Shown here in pieces: positions 23,745 through 31,514 of a stretch of DNA of 49,027 nucleotides. Position numbers and translations under genes: made by a program. Source of the stretch: Chromobacterium haemolyticum (GTDB taxonomy: Bacteria; Pseudomonadota; Gammaproteobacteria; Burkholderiales; Chromobacteriaceae); NCBI RefSeq assembly GCF_002081825.1, contig NZ_MUKU01000039.1, positions 1 through 49,027 on the forward strand, written 5' to 3'. Under the pieces are notes generated by a model. That model had not been told where the DNA came from, searched no databases, and was given only the letters and a program-made list of their open reading frames with translations. The first letter of the stretch is position 1, and the number at the start of each line of letters is the position of its first letter.

Positions 23745-24487
23745 CAGGCTTGCGCTCCATCCACTTCGCAGACCGCAGCCTGGGATTGCCAATGCGCGGC
23801 GGTGTCCACCGCGCGTTTCAGATTGGCGTCGCACAGCACCTCGGCGGTATCGCCCCAGGCCACCACTTCGCGCGCCAGCAACAAGGTGTGCGGAAAATAG
23901 GCCCGCACCTGCTCGTAATCGTGCAGCACCGCCACCACGGTACGGCCCTCTTCCCGCCAATGGCGCACCAGCTCCAGCAGATCGTAGGTGGTCTTGGCGT
24001 CCACCGCGTTAAACGGTTCGTCCAGCAAGATCAGGCGGGCGTCCTGCACCAGGATGCGGGCGAACAACACGCGCTGAAACTGGCCGCTGGACAGCGCCGA
24101 GATCGGCCGCAGCGCGAAGTCGGCCAGGCCCACCTGCTCCAAGGCCAGCAAGGCCTGATCGCGGCCGCGACGGCTAACGCCACCGAACACGCCGGTGTCG
24201 TGCCACAAGCCGGTGCACACCAGGTCCAGCACGCTGACCGGCAAGGAGCGGTCGATCTCGGACTGCTGAGGCAGATAGGCGATGTCCCGGCGCCGGAAGC
24301 CGCCCAGCTGCACCGAGCCGGAGTCCGGCTTCAAAGCGCCTATCATGGCCTTGAGCAAGGTGCTCTTGCCGGCGCCGTTGGGACCGAAAATCGCGGTAGC
24401 GTCCCCAGCGACGAAACTGCCGCTGACATGGTGCACCGCCGGATGGCGCTGATAAGAGACGGTCAGGTTCCGCAGACTGACGCTCAT
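23744..24487 (-). CDS. znuC: Zinc ABC transporter ATPase ZnuC
   Basis: 247 residues from ATG 24487, behind GGGAGG. Walker A FGPNGAGKST, signature ALSSGQFQRVLFARIL, Walker B RLILLDEPFNAVD and the switch His in VAVLHDYEQ. YLPQQSEIDRSLPVSVLDLV is typical for metal-type ABC-3 ATPases. An upstream in-frame extension (to 24523) lies wholly within the preceding small ORF and is rejected. The start overlaps the stop of that 56-residue ORF (ATGA), and the stop overlaps znuB. Confidence 0.92.
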   Translation of the reverse strand: MSVSLRNLTVSYQRHPAVHHVSGSFVAGDATAIFGPNGAGKSTLLKAMIGALKPDSGSVQLGGFRRRDIAYLPQQSEIDRSLPVSVLDLVCTGLWHDTGVFGGVSRRGRDQALLALEQVGLADFALRPISALSSGQFQRVLFARILVQDARLILLDEPFNAVDAKTTYDLLELVRHWREEGRTVVAVLHDYEQVRAYFPHTLLLAREVVAWGDTAEVLCDANLKRAVDTAAHWQSQAAVCEVDGAQA

Positions 24488-24654
24488 GCCGCCTCCCTCA
24501 AAGCCCAGATCACCAGGACCCACAAGACTGCCAGCGCGGCGCTGGCCAGCCCCAGCCGTTGCCAGGCCGACATCGCCAGAAGACTGAACGGCGCCTTGAA
24601 GTTGGCCGGCGTCAGATGCCGATGCGCATGGTCATGCTGATGTTTGGGCGTCAT
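24484..24654 (-). CDS. 56-residue His-rich single-pass membrane protein in the zinc operon
   Basis: A small ORF that fills the space between the GTPase gene and znuC exactly. Its ATG (24652-24654) overlaps the GTPase stop as ATGA, and its own TGA (24484-24486) overlaps the znuC start as ATGA. It reads MTPKHQHDHAHRHLTPANFK at the start, with six His in the first 13 residues, and ends in a hydrophobic helix LASAALAVLWVLVIWAL. Likely a small inner-membrane protein whose His-rich tail binds zinc, perhaps passing metal between the GTPase and the importer. Both junctions are typical of translational coupling, which argues strongly for real translation. I know of no named family for it. Confidence 0.7.
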   Translation of the reverse strand: MTPKHQHDHAHRHLTPANFKAPFSLLAMSAWQRLGLASAALAVLWVLVIWALREAA

Positions 24655-25568
24655 TCGAAGCACCTCCGCAACTTATCCTCGACCACGGCGGCGTCGAAAT
24701 CCTCGGCAATCAGTTCAAAGCGGCTGTCGCGCCGCCAGGACACCTGGGCCGCTCCCCACTGCCCCGCCGCCCAGTTCAACCACACCCAGCTGTCCAGCAC
24801 CTTGAACACGCCCTTGGCGCGCACCAGGCCCGGCACCAAGGCCGGTAGCTCATCAAAGAAGCGGGTCAGCTTCTCCCCGTCGAAAGCCTGCTCCGGCTCG
24901 AAAGTCCAGCCCATAGAGCGCCATTGAGCAGCGGCGTCGTCCGGCACCGCCGGCCGGTAACGCGGCTTGGGCGCGACGGCGGCGTCCAGCCAGGCCGGAT
25001 CCAGTTCGCCGTTGCGCACTTCGACCACCAGCGACTTGGGCGGAAACAAAGCCCCCGCCTGTTGACGGAAAGTTTCCATCGTCGGCACGTCGGCCGTGTC
25101 TATCTTGTTGGCCACCAGCACGTCGGCGATGGAAATCTGGTCGCGGTACAGCGGCTGGCGATGATAATCCGGCTGAATGAACTGGCGGGGGTCCACTAGA
25201 GTGAGCACCGCGCCTACCTCCAGCGCCTCGCCCAAGGGCTTGTCGCGCAATTCGTCGATGACGCCGGCCGCGTGCGCCAGGCCGCTGGCCTCAATCAGCA
25301 GACGATCCGGCCGTTCGCGGCGCAACAGGGTCGCCACCGTGGCGGTCATCTGCGGACCGGCCACGCAGCACAGGCAGCCGCCGGCGATTTCCGCCACCGC
25401 CAGGTCGTCCTGACTCAGGGCCGCGCCGTCTATGCCGACTTCGCCGAACTCGTTGACGATGATCGCCCACTTCTCATGCGCGGGACGATGCTCAATCAAA
25501 TGGCGCAACGCCGTGGTCTTGCCCACCCCGAGAAAACCGGTGAACAAGTTGACTATGGTTTTTTTCAT
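24651..25568 (-). CDS. COG0523 (CobW/ZigA-type) zinc-linked GTPase
   Basis: 305 residues. Walker A GFLGVGKT (11-18), the metal motif GCLCC (Cys65, Cys67, Cys68), Walker B region RLLIEASGLAHAAGV and NKID (guanine specificity). The C-terminal CobW domain starts near 215. COG0523 proteins act as GTP-driven metallochaperones; those in Zur regulons (ZigA, ZNG1 type) deliver zinc to client enzymes when zinc is scarce. Placement between zur and znuC supports the zinc role, not cobalamin synthesis. Stop overlaps the next small ORF; 20 bp separate it from zur. Confidence 0.88.
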   Translation of the reverse strand: MKKTIVNLFTGFLGVGKTTALRHLIEHRPAHEKWAIIVNEFGEVGIDGAALSQDDLAVAEIAGGCLCCVAGPQMTATVATLLRRERPDRLLIEASGLAHAAGVIDELRDKPLGEALEVGAVLTLVDPRQFIQPDYHRQPLYRDQISIADVLVANKIDTADVPTMETFRQQAGALFPPKSLVVEVRNGELDPAWLDAAVAPKPRYRPAVPDDAAAQWRSMGWTFEPEQAFDGEKLTRFFDELPALVPGLVRAKGVFKVLDSWVWLNWAAGQWGAAQVSWRRDSRFELIAEDFDAAVVEDKLRRCFE

Positions 25569-25588
25569 GTATCAGGGAATTCGTGGAT

Positions 25589-26023
25589 TCAGGCGCTGCA
25601 GGACTGGCAACGCCCCGTCAACACTAGGTTTTGCGGGCACAGAGAAAAAGCCACCGCCTGCGCGGCCAGACGCAACGCGCTCAAGGCCGGCGCGGCATCG
25701 ATCTCCTGTACCTGGCCGCAGTCGCCGCAAACCAGGATCAGCCCTTCATGCTGACATTCGAAGTGATCGCAGACGATGAAGCCGTTCAAGGCGTCCACCT
25801 TGTGCAGCAGGCCGTGTTCCACCAGGAAATCCAGCGCGCGATACACGGTGGGCGGCGCGGCGGCGCCGCGCTCCTGCTGCAGATCCGCCAGAACCTGATA
25901 AGCCTTGACCACCCCGCTGTAACGCAGCACCAGTTCCAGCACCTGGCGGCGCAAGGCGGTCAGCTTGCTGCCGCGCCGTTCACAATGCCGCTCCGCAGCG
26001 GCCAGATAGGCTTGATGGTCCAT
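25589..26023 (-). CDS. zur: Zinc uptake regulator Zur (Fur family)
   Basis: 144 residues from ATG 26023 (a GTG three codons upstream at 26032 is possible). The segment PPTVYRALDFLVEHGLLHKVD is nearly identical in pattern to E. coli Zur helix-turn region, and the structural zinc cysteines are CGDCG and the C-terminal CQSC, with CDHFECQHEGL forming the sensing site. Zn-bound Zur should repress this operon. It is first gene of zur-GTPase-orf56-znuCBA, and a matching operator lies 32 bp upstream. Confidence 0.9.
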   Translation of the reverse strand: MDHQAYLAAAERHCERRGSKLTALRRQVLELVLRYSGVVKAYQVLADLQQERGAAAPPTVYRALDFLVEHGLLHKVDALNGFIVCDHFECQHEGLILVCGDCGQVQEIDAAPALSALRLAAQAVAFSLCPQNLVLTGRCQSCSA

Positions 26024-26054
26024 TTCGGACACCCGCTTGTTTAATCAGGATGCA

Positions 26055-26071
26055 ATGTTACTGTATAACAT
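26055..26071. promoter_or_regulatory. Zur box
   Basis: ATGTTACTGTATAACAT: exact 6-bp arms ATGTTA/TAACAT around a 5-bp centre, matching the known gammaproteobacterial Zur pattern GTTATA-N-TATAAC closely. It lies 32 bp before the zur ATG, so the whole six-gene zinc operon would be self-regulated. The cytochrome c' gene starts 126 bp away on the other side. Confidence 0.75.
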
Positions 26072-26196
26072 CTCAAATTCACAAGGATTAATCATTCATC
26101 GGTTTATCAGGCCCGCCAGTCATGATAGCTTTGTGCCCCAGAATGCCCATGATAGGCTTATGGCTTACCACCCATTGCTCATAATAAGGAAATGAC

Positions 26197-26625
26197 ATGA
26201 AAAAGCTGTTGATGCTCGCCCTTGCCACCACTCTCGCCGGCCAGGCCTTTGCCGCCGATCCGATTGCTCAGCGCAAAGACGTCTTCAAGCAATACAAGCC
26301 GGTGGTTGGCGGCATGGGCAAGATGGTGAAGGGCGAAACGCCCTATAACAAGGATGAGTTCGCCAAGCTGGCCGGCGAGCTGGAAGCTCTGTCCCAAAAA
26401 CCGTGGCAGCATTTCCCGGCCGGCAGCGGGACCGGCAAGACCGACGCCAAGCCGGAAATCTGGAGCAAGCCCGCCGAATGGCAAAAAGCCATCGACAACC
26501 ACAAAGCCGCCACCGCCAAACTGAAGCAAGTAGCCGCCGGCGGCGATCTGGGCGCAATCAAGGTACAGTTCGGCGCCACCCAGAAGACCTGTAAAGCCTG
26601 TCACGACGCATTCCGCAAGGACTAA
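26197..26625 (+). CDS. Cytochrome c' (class II), copy 1
   Basis: 142 residues with signal peptide MKKLLMLALATTLAGQAFAA. The haem motif CKACH (Cys132, Cys135, His136) is at the C-terminus as in class II cytochromes c, after a predicted four-helix bundle with repeated Lys/Ala-rich helices. Periplasmic; such proteins bind NO or CO or carry electrons. It is a paralogue of the next gene: both share the PEIWS(K/Q)PA..F/WQ segment and the GGDL(G/A)AIK...C helix. A hairpin at 26647-26666 lies between them. Confidence 0.85.
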   Translation: MKKLLMLALATTLAGQAFAADPIAQRKDVFKQYKPVVGGMGKMVKGETPYNKDEFAKLAGELEALSQKPWQHFPAGSGTGKTDAKPEIWSKPAEWQKAIDNHKAATAKLKQVAAGGDLGAIKVQFGATQKTCKACHDAFRKD

Positions 26626-26646
26626 GTCCTTCGCGTCGGCCCCCGC

Positions 26647-26670
26647 AGCCCGCTCGCCAGCGGGCTGTTT
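26647..26670 (+). terminator. Hairpin after cytochrome c' copy 1
   Basis: AGCCCGCT (26647-26654), loop CGCC, AGCGGGCT (26659-26666), then GTTTG. Only three T follow, so termination is probably partial, leaving some read-through into copy 2. Confidence 0.5.
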
Positions 26671-26712
26671 GCTTGCCTATCCGCAGTCAGACACCACCTC
26701 GAAGACCCCGGA

Positions 26713-27150
26713 ATGAAAAAACTGCTGACCGTATTGCTGTTGGGCGCCATCGCGGCGCCGCTGGCACTGGCCGACACGCCGGCCGAAACACGCACCAAAT
26801 CCTTCAAGAAAGTATTGCTGGCCTTCGAACCCATGGGCACGGTGGTGCGTGGGCGTGATCCGTACCAGAAAGACGCCTTCATCCGTCAGGCGGACGCCTT
26901 GAGTCTGATCGCGGCCGAGCCCTTCAATCACTTCCCCGCCAACAGCATCAGCGGCAAAAGCCGAGCCAAGCCGGAAATCTGGAGCCAGCCCGCCAAGTTC
27001 CAGGCCGACAAGGACGCCTTCCTCAAAGCCGTGGCCGACCTGAGACAGGCCGCCCGAGGCGGCGACCTCGCCGCCATCAAGAAAAACTACGGCGCGGTGG
27101 CGCAAAGCTGCAAGTCCTGTCACGACGCCTTCCGCGGCCCGGAAAAATAA
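26713..27150 (+). CDS. Cytochrome c' (class II), copy 2
   Basis: 145 residues, signal peptide MKKLLTVLLLGAIAAPLALA, haem motif CKSCH (Cys133, Cys136, His137) at the C-terminus. It is about as long as copy 1 and arose by tandem duplication, but the N-terminal half has diverged (RTKSFKKVLLAFEPMGTVVRG). The Leu/aromatic residue at the distal haem face cannot be assigned without alignment. It ends at a strong bidirectional terminator and converges on cytochrome b561, which could be its redox partner. Confidence 0.85.
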   Translation: MKKLLTVLLLGAIAAPLALADTPAETRTKSFKKVLLAFEPMGTVVRGRDPYQKDAFIRQADALSLIAAEPFNHFPANSISGKSRAKPEIWSQPAKFQADKDAFLKAVADLRQAARGGDLAAIKKNYGAVAQSCKSCHDAFRGPEK

Positions 27151-27163
27151 ATCGCGACCATGA

Positions 27164-27191
27164 AAAAAGGGCGGTGTTGACCGCCCTTTTT
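27164..27191. terminator. Bidirectional terminator between cytochromes
   Basis: AAAAAGGGCGG (27164-27174), loop TGTTGA, CCGCCCTTTTT (27181-27191). T runs on both strands; it serves the cytochrome c' pair and the converging b561 gene. Confidence 0.9.
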
Positions 27192-27234
27192 CTTGCCTGC
27201 CTACGTGACGCGGACAGCGCTCCGCGACTTGCGC

Positions 27235-27894
27235 TCACAAACGCGTCAACAGCACATAAATGCCGCCGCTGGACACCAGCAAGGCCACCAGCGCGATGAT
27301 GGCCGGCGCGAACTCCAGACGCGGCACATCGCCGGCGATGGCTTTGTTGCCGGTGATCATCGCCTTCACCAGATTGTTCTTCTTGAACAAACGGTAAGCG
27401 ATGATGGCCAGCAAGTGCAGGCCGACCAGCCCCAGGATCACATTGAAGAAGCCCTTGTGGAACGAGGTGGCGGCTTCGGCCGCATCGCCGCTCAGCAGCT
27501 TGGCCAACGGGCCGTCGTACAAATAGCTGTCGACATCGGCGGCGAACAGTCCGGTGCCCACCTGGGCCAGCAAGGCCAACAACATCGCCAACACCATCAG
27601 GCCGCCCAAAGGGTTGTGGCCCGGCTGCTCGTTCTCGGTCAGCTCGCCGCGCAAATAGCGGACAATGCTGCGCGGCCCCTTGATGAAATTGCCGAAACGC
27701 GCGGTCTGGCTCCCTATCACGCCCCATATCAAACGAAACAGCAGCAGACTGGCGAGGGCGGAACCGCACCAGATATGGTATTGCAGCCAATCTCCGCCCT
27801 GCTCGCCGCTATACCACATGCCGCAGAACAGAATCACCAGCGCCCAGTGAAACAAGCGAGTGGGAACATCCCACACTTTTACCAATTGCGTCAT
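27235..27894 (-). CDS. Cytochrome b561 (bacterial Ni/Fe-hydrogenase-type)
   Basis: 219 residues from ATG 27894, with GGAG about 10 bp upstream. It opens with the family motif VKVWDVPTRLFHWALV (haem-ligand His near 16), followed by membrane helices about 12-32, 40-58, 98-118, 145-165 and 195-215. Further haem-ligand candidates are His in LQYHIWCG and in SFHKGFFNVILGLVGLHLLAI. Family members pass electrons between quinol and periplasmic c-type cytochromes. Facing two cytochromes c', it may exchange electrons with them, which is an inference from position. Confidence 0.85.
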   Translation of the reverse strand: MTQLVKVWDVPTRLFHWALVILFCGMWYSGEQGGDWLQYHIWCGSALASLLLFRLIWGVIGSQTARFGNFIKGPRSIVRYLRGELTENEQPGHNPLGGLMVLAMLLALLAQVGTGLFAADVDSYLYDGPLAKLLSGDAAEAATSFHKGFFNVILGLVGLHLLAIIAYRLFKKNNLVKAMITGNKAIAGDVPRLEFAPAIIALVALLVSSGGIYVLLTRL

Positions 27895-28094
27895 CGCGCT
27901 TTCACTCCGTGTATCCAAAATCCGCCCGCCCAAGCATTACCTGAGTTAGTGCATTGCAACATGATATTACCGTGCAGGACTGACAAACCCTAACCCAAAT
28001 GGGGTTTTACCCAATTCTACCGACAAAAAGGGGGCAAAAACCACTGGTTTTCGGTTAATATCCTTGATTGGGCTCGCTTGGCGAGTCCGGCTAC

Positions 28095-28124
28095 GCCGCC
28101 CGCCAACGGGCGGCCTAACTTTTT
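28095..28124 (+). promoter_or_regulatory. Leader hairpin upstream of tyrS
   Basis: GCCGCCCG (28095-28102), loop CCAA, CGGGCGGC (28107-28114), then CTAAC and T5 (28120-28124), about 57 bp before the tyrS ATG. It could be an attenuator or a weak terminator of upstream transcription. The gap of five bases before the T run makes it imperfect. The rest of 27895-28094 is promoter-like A+T-rich sequence with no gene. Confidence 0.4.
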
Positions 28125-28180
28125 GCGGCGGCGCCCTCATCCCGCCATTGCCGCGCATCACCTTGTTGGAGACCCGATAA

Positions 28181-29455
28181 ATGAACCATGCCCCCCTGAT
28201 TCAGGATCTGCAGGCCCGCGGCCTGATTGCGCAAACCACGGACGCCGTTGCGCTGGAAGAACTTCTGAGCAAGGAGCAGGTAACCCTTTATTGCGGCTTC
28301 GACCCTACCGCCGACAGCTTGCACTTGGGCCATCTGGTGCCGGTGCTCATGCTGCGTCGCTTCCAGCAGGCCGGCCATCGCCCGGTAGCGCTGGTGGGCG
28401 GCGCAACCGGCATGATAGGCGACCCCAGCTTCAAAGCCGCCGAGCGCAAACTGAACACGCCGGACGTGATCCAGGGCTGGGTGGAGAAGATCCGCGGCCA
28501 AGTCGAGCCCTTCCTCAGTTTCGAAGGCGACAACGCCGCCTTGATGGCCAATAACTACGACTGGTTCGGCCAAATGAACACGCTGGATTTCCTGCGCGAC
28601 ATCGGCAAACATTTCTCGGTCAACGCAATGATCAAGAAAGAATCGGTGCAGCAACGCATCAACCGCGAAGACCAGGGCATCTCCTTCACCGAGTTCTCGT
28701 ACAGCCTGCTGCAAGGCTATGACTTCGCCGAGTTGAACCGCCGCTTCGGCTGCAAGCTGCAGATCGGCGGCTCCGACCAATGGGGCAATATCACCGCCGG
28801 CATCGACCTCACCCGCCGCCTGCAACAGCAGCAGGTATTCGGCCTGACTGTGCCGCTGGTGACGAAATCCGACGGCACCAAGTTCGGCAAGACCGAATCC
28901 GGCGCCATCTGGCTGGACGCCAAAAAGACATCGCCGTACGCCTTCTATCAGTTCTGGCTGGGCACCGCCGACGCCGACGTGTACAAATTCCTGCGCTACT
29001 TCACCTTCCTGTCGCTGGAAGAAATCGCCGCGATCGAAGCCGCCGACCAGGCGCGCGACGGCAAGCCGGAAGCGCAGCGCATCCTGGGCGAACAGATGAC
29101 GGCCATGGTGCACGGCGCCGCAGCGCTGGAAGCGGCGCAGCGCATCACTCAAAGCCTGTTCAACAATGACCTGAGCAGCCTCACCGCCGACGATTTCGCT
29201 CAACTGGCTCAGGACGGCCTGCCCAGCATCCAGCTTGAACGCGACGCCGACAGCCTGATCGACGCGCTGGCCGCCGGCGGCCTGGCCAAATCCAAGAGCG
29301 AGGCACGCACCTTCATCCAGAGCGGCGCGGTCAGCGTCAACGGCGACAAAGCCGACAGCCTGGAGCAGCGCTTCAGCGACGCGGAACGCCTGTTTGGCCG
29401 CTACACCCTGCTCAAGCGCGGCAAGAAGAATTACGCGCTGGTGGAATGGCGCTGA
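28181..29455 (+). CDS. tyrS: Tyrosyl-tRNA synthetase
   Basis: 424 residues, a class I synthetase of the TyrRS bacterial group 1 (E. coli-like). The HIGH-type motif is LHLGH (47-51), the KMSKS-type loop is KFGKT (234-238), and the tyrosine pocket shows [16 protein letters not shown] and [20 protein letters not shown]. The C-terminal S4-like RNA-binding domain (about 355-420, [19 protein letters not shown]) binds the tRNA-Tyr extra arm. GGAGA precedes ATG by about 8 bp. Essential, cytoplasmic. A strong terminator follows. Confidence 0.97.
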   Translation: MNHAPLIQDLQARGLIAQTTDAVALEELLSKEQVTLYCGFDPTADSLHLGHLVPVLMLRRFQQAGHRPVALVGGATGMIGDPSFKAAERKLNTPDVIQGWVEKIRGQVEPFLSFEGDNAALMANNYDWFGQMNTLDFLRDIGKHFSVNAMIKKESVQQRINREDQGISFTEFSYSLLQGYDFAELNRRFGCKLQIGGSDQWGNITAGIDLTRRLQQQQVFGLTVPLVTKSDGTKFGKTESGAIWLDAKKTSPYAFYQFWLGTADADVYKFLRYFTFLSLEEIAAIEAADQARDGKPEAQRILGEQMTAMVHGAAALEAAQRITQSLFNNDLSSLTADDFAQLAQDGLPSIQLERDADSLIDALAAGGLAKSKSEARTFIQSGAVSVNGDKADSLEQRFSDAERLFGRYTLLKRGKKNYALVEWR

Positions 29456-29476
29456 GCGCAAGGCGCGCATAAGACC

Positions 29477-29502
29477 AAGCGGCCGTCACGGCCGCTTTTT
29501 TT
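29477..29502 (+). terminator. tyrS terminator
   Basis: AAGCGGCCG (29477-29485), loop TCA, CGGCCGCTT (29489-29497) followed by T7. Confidence 0.92.
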
Positions 29503-29514
29503 ATCGTCGGAACC

Positions 29515-30078
29515 TTATTTTTTCACCTCGAAAGCCTCCCCTGTCGCGAAAAAAGCGCCGCCGGCAATATAGTGCAAGCTGCGCTTGGCGTCGTCGTCGA
29601 AACGCCAATGGCCATCGGCGAACACCTCCGCGTCCGCCTCCGCCGCCACCACTTCCCCGATAAACAGATCATAGCGCTGCTGATTCAGCGGCTCGCTGAT
29701 CACCTTGCACTCCAGATAGGCGATACAGCCGTCCACTCGCGGCGCGCCCACCCGCTGCGACGGAAGCCGGCTCAGGCCGCTGTGCGTAAACTTGTCCACT
29801 TGCCTGCCGTCAGCGCCGCCGGCGCGCAGCACCTCCGCAGCCTGAGCGCGGCAAGGCACGTTGAGCACAAACTCGCCAGACGCCTCAATCAGCTCCCGGG
29901 TGTGGGTCGCCTTGTCGATGACGACCGCCACCTTGGGCGGATCGAAATCCAGCGGCATCGCCCAGGCCGCCGCCATCACATTGCTGCGCTCCCCCGCCGC
30001 GCTGGACACCAACACCGTAGGACCATGGTTCAATAAACGATAGGATTTTGCCAGATCGACTGCGAGCAAACGGGACAT
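29515..30078 (-). CDS. Flavin reductase-like (FMN-binding split barrel) protein
   Basis: 187 residues from ATG 30078. The split-barrel pattern begins LLNHGPTVLVSSAAGERSNV, then AAAWAMPLDFDPPKVAVVID (flavin contact strand), with EASGEFVLNVPC and a conserved DKFTHSG. These are found in the DIM6/NTAB group of NAD(P)H:flavin oxidoreductases and related FMN-binding proteins of unknown substrate. Cytoplasmic, single gene. The start is not certain: no strong ribosome binding site is present, and a GTG two codons upstream (30084) is possible. Confidence 0.8.
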   Translation of the reverse strand: MSRLLAVDLAKSYRLLNHGPTVLVSSAAGERSNVMAAAWAMPLDFDPPKVAVVIDKATHTRELIEASGEFVLNVPCRAQAAEVLRAGGADGRQVDKFTHSGLSRLPSQRVGAPRVDGCIAYLECKVISEPLNQQRYDLFIGEVVAAEADAEVFADGHWRFDDDAKRSLHYIAGGAFFATGEAFEVKK

Positions 30079-30145
30079 GGGCACACTCGAGAAAACACGA
30101 AGCGGCTATTCTAGCCGGAGATACCAATAGCTATCCGACGCGGAT

Positions 30146-30171
30146 AAAAAAAAGCCCGGCGCTCGCCGGGC
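30146..30171 (-). terminator. Terminator of the DUF2844-DUF3443 operon
   Basis: GCCCGGCG (30154-30161), 2-nt loop, CGCCGGGC (30164-30171), then T8 on the minus strand. It lies about 100 bp past the DUF3443 stop. Confidence 0.85.
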
Positions 30172-30268
30172 GTACAGATTGCTAATGTCAACAAAGGAGA
30201 AGTCATCGAGATGACTATCCAGATATAGGACGCTTTATATTGCGTTGCAAGAATCCCGCAAAGCCTTC

Positions 30269-31498
30269 TCAAAACAGGAACATCGGCCCGCTGCCTAGCG
30301 GATTGCTCTTTCCTTCCAGGCCGATATACACGTTGCGGCCATAAAAGAAGGGCAAGCCCCAGTCAAAGTAGCTGCTAAGAAAGCCGCTGGCCGGCGCGCC
30401 CACCGCCGGAAGAGCGGAATAACCTTGCGACAACAGTGTCCCGGCATTGCCCAGATTGAAGGCCACCGCGCTGCTGTTGCCGCCGCCGCTCAAGCTGGCG
30501 TTGAGGTTGACTGTGCCGCCGGGGCAGAACCAAGTGCTGCTGCCCACCACGCAGGTGGCGATCGTGGCATCGGGGAAAAACAGCCCATTGGAACCGCTAT
30601 CCAGAAAGCTGCTATAGCTGAGCGATTTATAGCTGGTCGTGATCGCGTCCACGCCATTGCCGTCCAGCGTGGTGGGGAAGGCCTTGGCCGAACCCAAAGC
30701 GTTGTTGCTCTGCGTGCCCACGCCGAAATACAACGTCCCGGCGGCGCTGGGCGCGCCGCTGATCGCCACTGCGGGCAATTGCAGCATCACGCCGTTATTG
30801 TCGCCGGCGAAACCCACCAGAGGATGGGACACCTGCAAGGACGCAGCCGCCTGGGCCTGCTGACAGGTCAGGGCGGTCGGGCAGGCGTAGTAATAACCGT
30901 TATTGCTAAAGTTGACGCAGTTGCTCCCGCAATCCTGCTGCCTCAGGCCGACGCCCAGAATACCGTTGGCTTTCAAAGCCGACAGGCTGCCCAAATTGTT
31001 CCCCACCCCGCTGCAGGCGGCCGGGATAAAACTGTAGGCCGGATCGCTGATGATCTGGACGGGCAAGGAAGAGGCCGTCTTGCCCGCCATTTTAACGTCG
31101 GCGTAGCGGACGCTGCCCCAGGTGAAGCCGCTGGCGAATTGCATGCACTCCGCCAATTGCCGGCTATTCGTCGTCACTCCGGGCAGACTGCCCAACGTCG
31201 ATCCACCCACTGCGCTGGCCAACAAACGCAAACCGCTGGAGCCGGTATCCACCAGCACCCGGCTGATCGTCTGGCATTGGCTGCCGCCCGGCGCGCACAC
31301 CGTCACCGAGACATAGGGCATATTGATCTGATAGACATTGGCTACCGGGCCTCCATCTATCGTCATCGTCACCGAATTGGCCGTCGACCCGCCGTTATCC
31401 GGCGGCACAACGCTACCGACACCGCCTCCTCCGCCTCCTCCGCACGCCGTCAATAGCAGCGCGCACGTCAGCCCCAGCCACAAGATAGCCTGTTTCAT
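30269..31498 (-). CDS. DUF3443 lipoprotein with pepsin-like motif order
   Basis: 409 residues from ATG 31498. Signal peptide with lipobox L-T-A-C (Cys19) followed by a run of eight glycines, a flexible tether. The body shows VLVDTGSSGLRLL (Asp84), GILGVG (179-184), SFLDSGSNGLFF (Asp300) and a late LPFFYGRNVYIGLEGK near 382. In pepsin-type aspartic proteases the order is DTGSS, a hydrophobic GILGLG, a second D(T/S)G, then a GD.F..Y.V.D strand, so a bilobal aspartic-protease fold is plausible. Ten or so Cys in the mature part suggest disulfides. DUF3443 is the family name I recognise; activity is unproven. It follows a DUF2844 gene by 16 bp and the two families usually travel together. Confidence 0.8.
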   Translation of the reverse strand: MKQAILWLGLTCALLLTACGGGGGGGVGSVVPPDNGGSTANSVTMTIDGGPVANVYQINMPYVSVTVCAPGGSQCQTISRVLVDTGSSGLRLLASAVGGSTLGSLPGVTTNSRQLAECMQFASGFTWGSVRYADVKMAGKTASSLPVQIISDPAYSFIPAACSGVGNNLGSLSALKANGILGVGLRQQDCGSNCVNFSNNGYYYACPTALTCQQAQAAASLQVSHPLVGFAGDNNGVMLQLPAVAISGAPSAAGTLYFGVGTQSNNALGSAKAFPTTLDGNGVDAITTSYKSLSYSSFLDSGSNGLFFPDATIATCVVGSSTWFCPGGTVNLNASLSGGGNSSAVAFNLGNAGTLLSQGYSALPAVGAPASGFLSSYFDWGLPFFYGRNVYIGLEGKSNPLGSGPMFLF

Positions 31499-31514
31499 CT
31501 CGTCCCCGCCCGAA

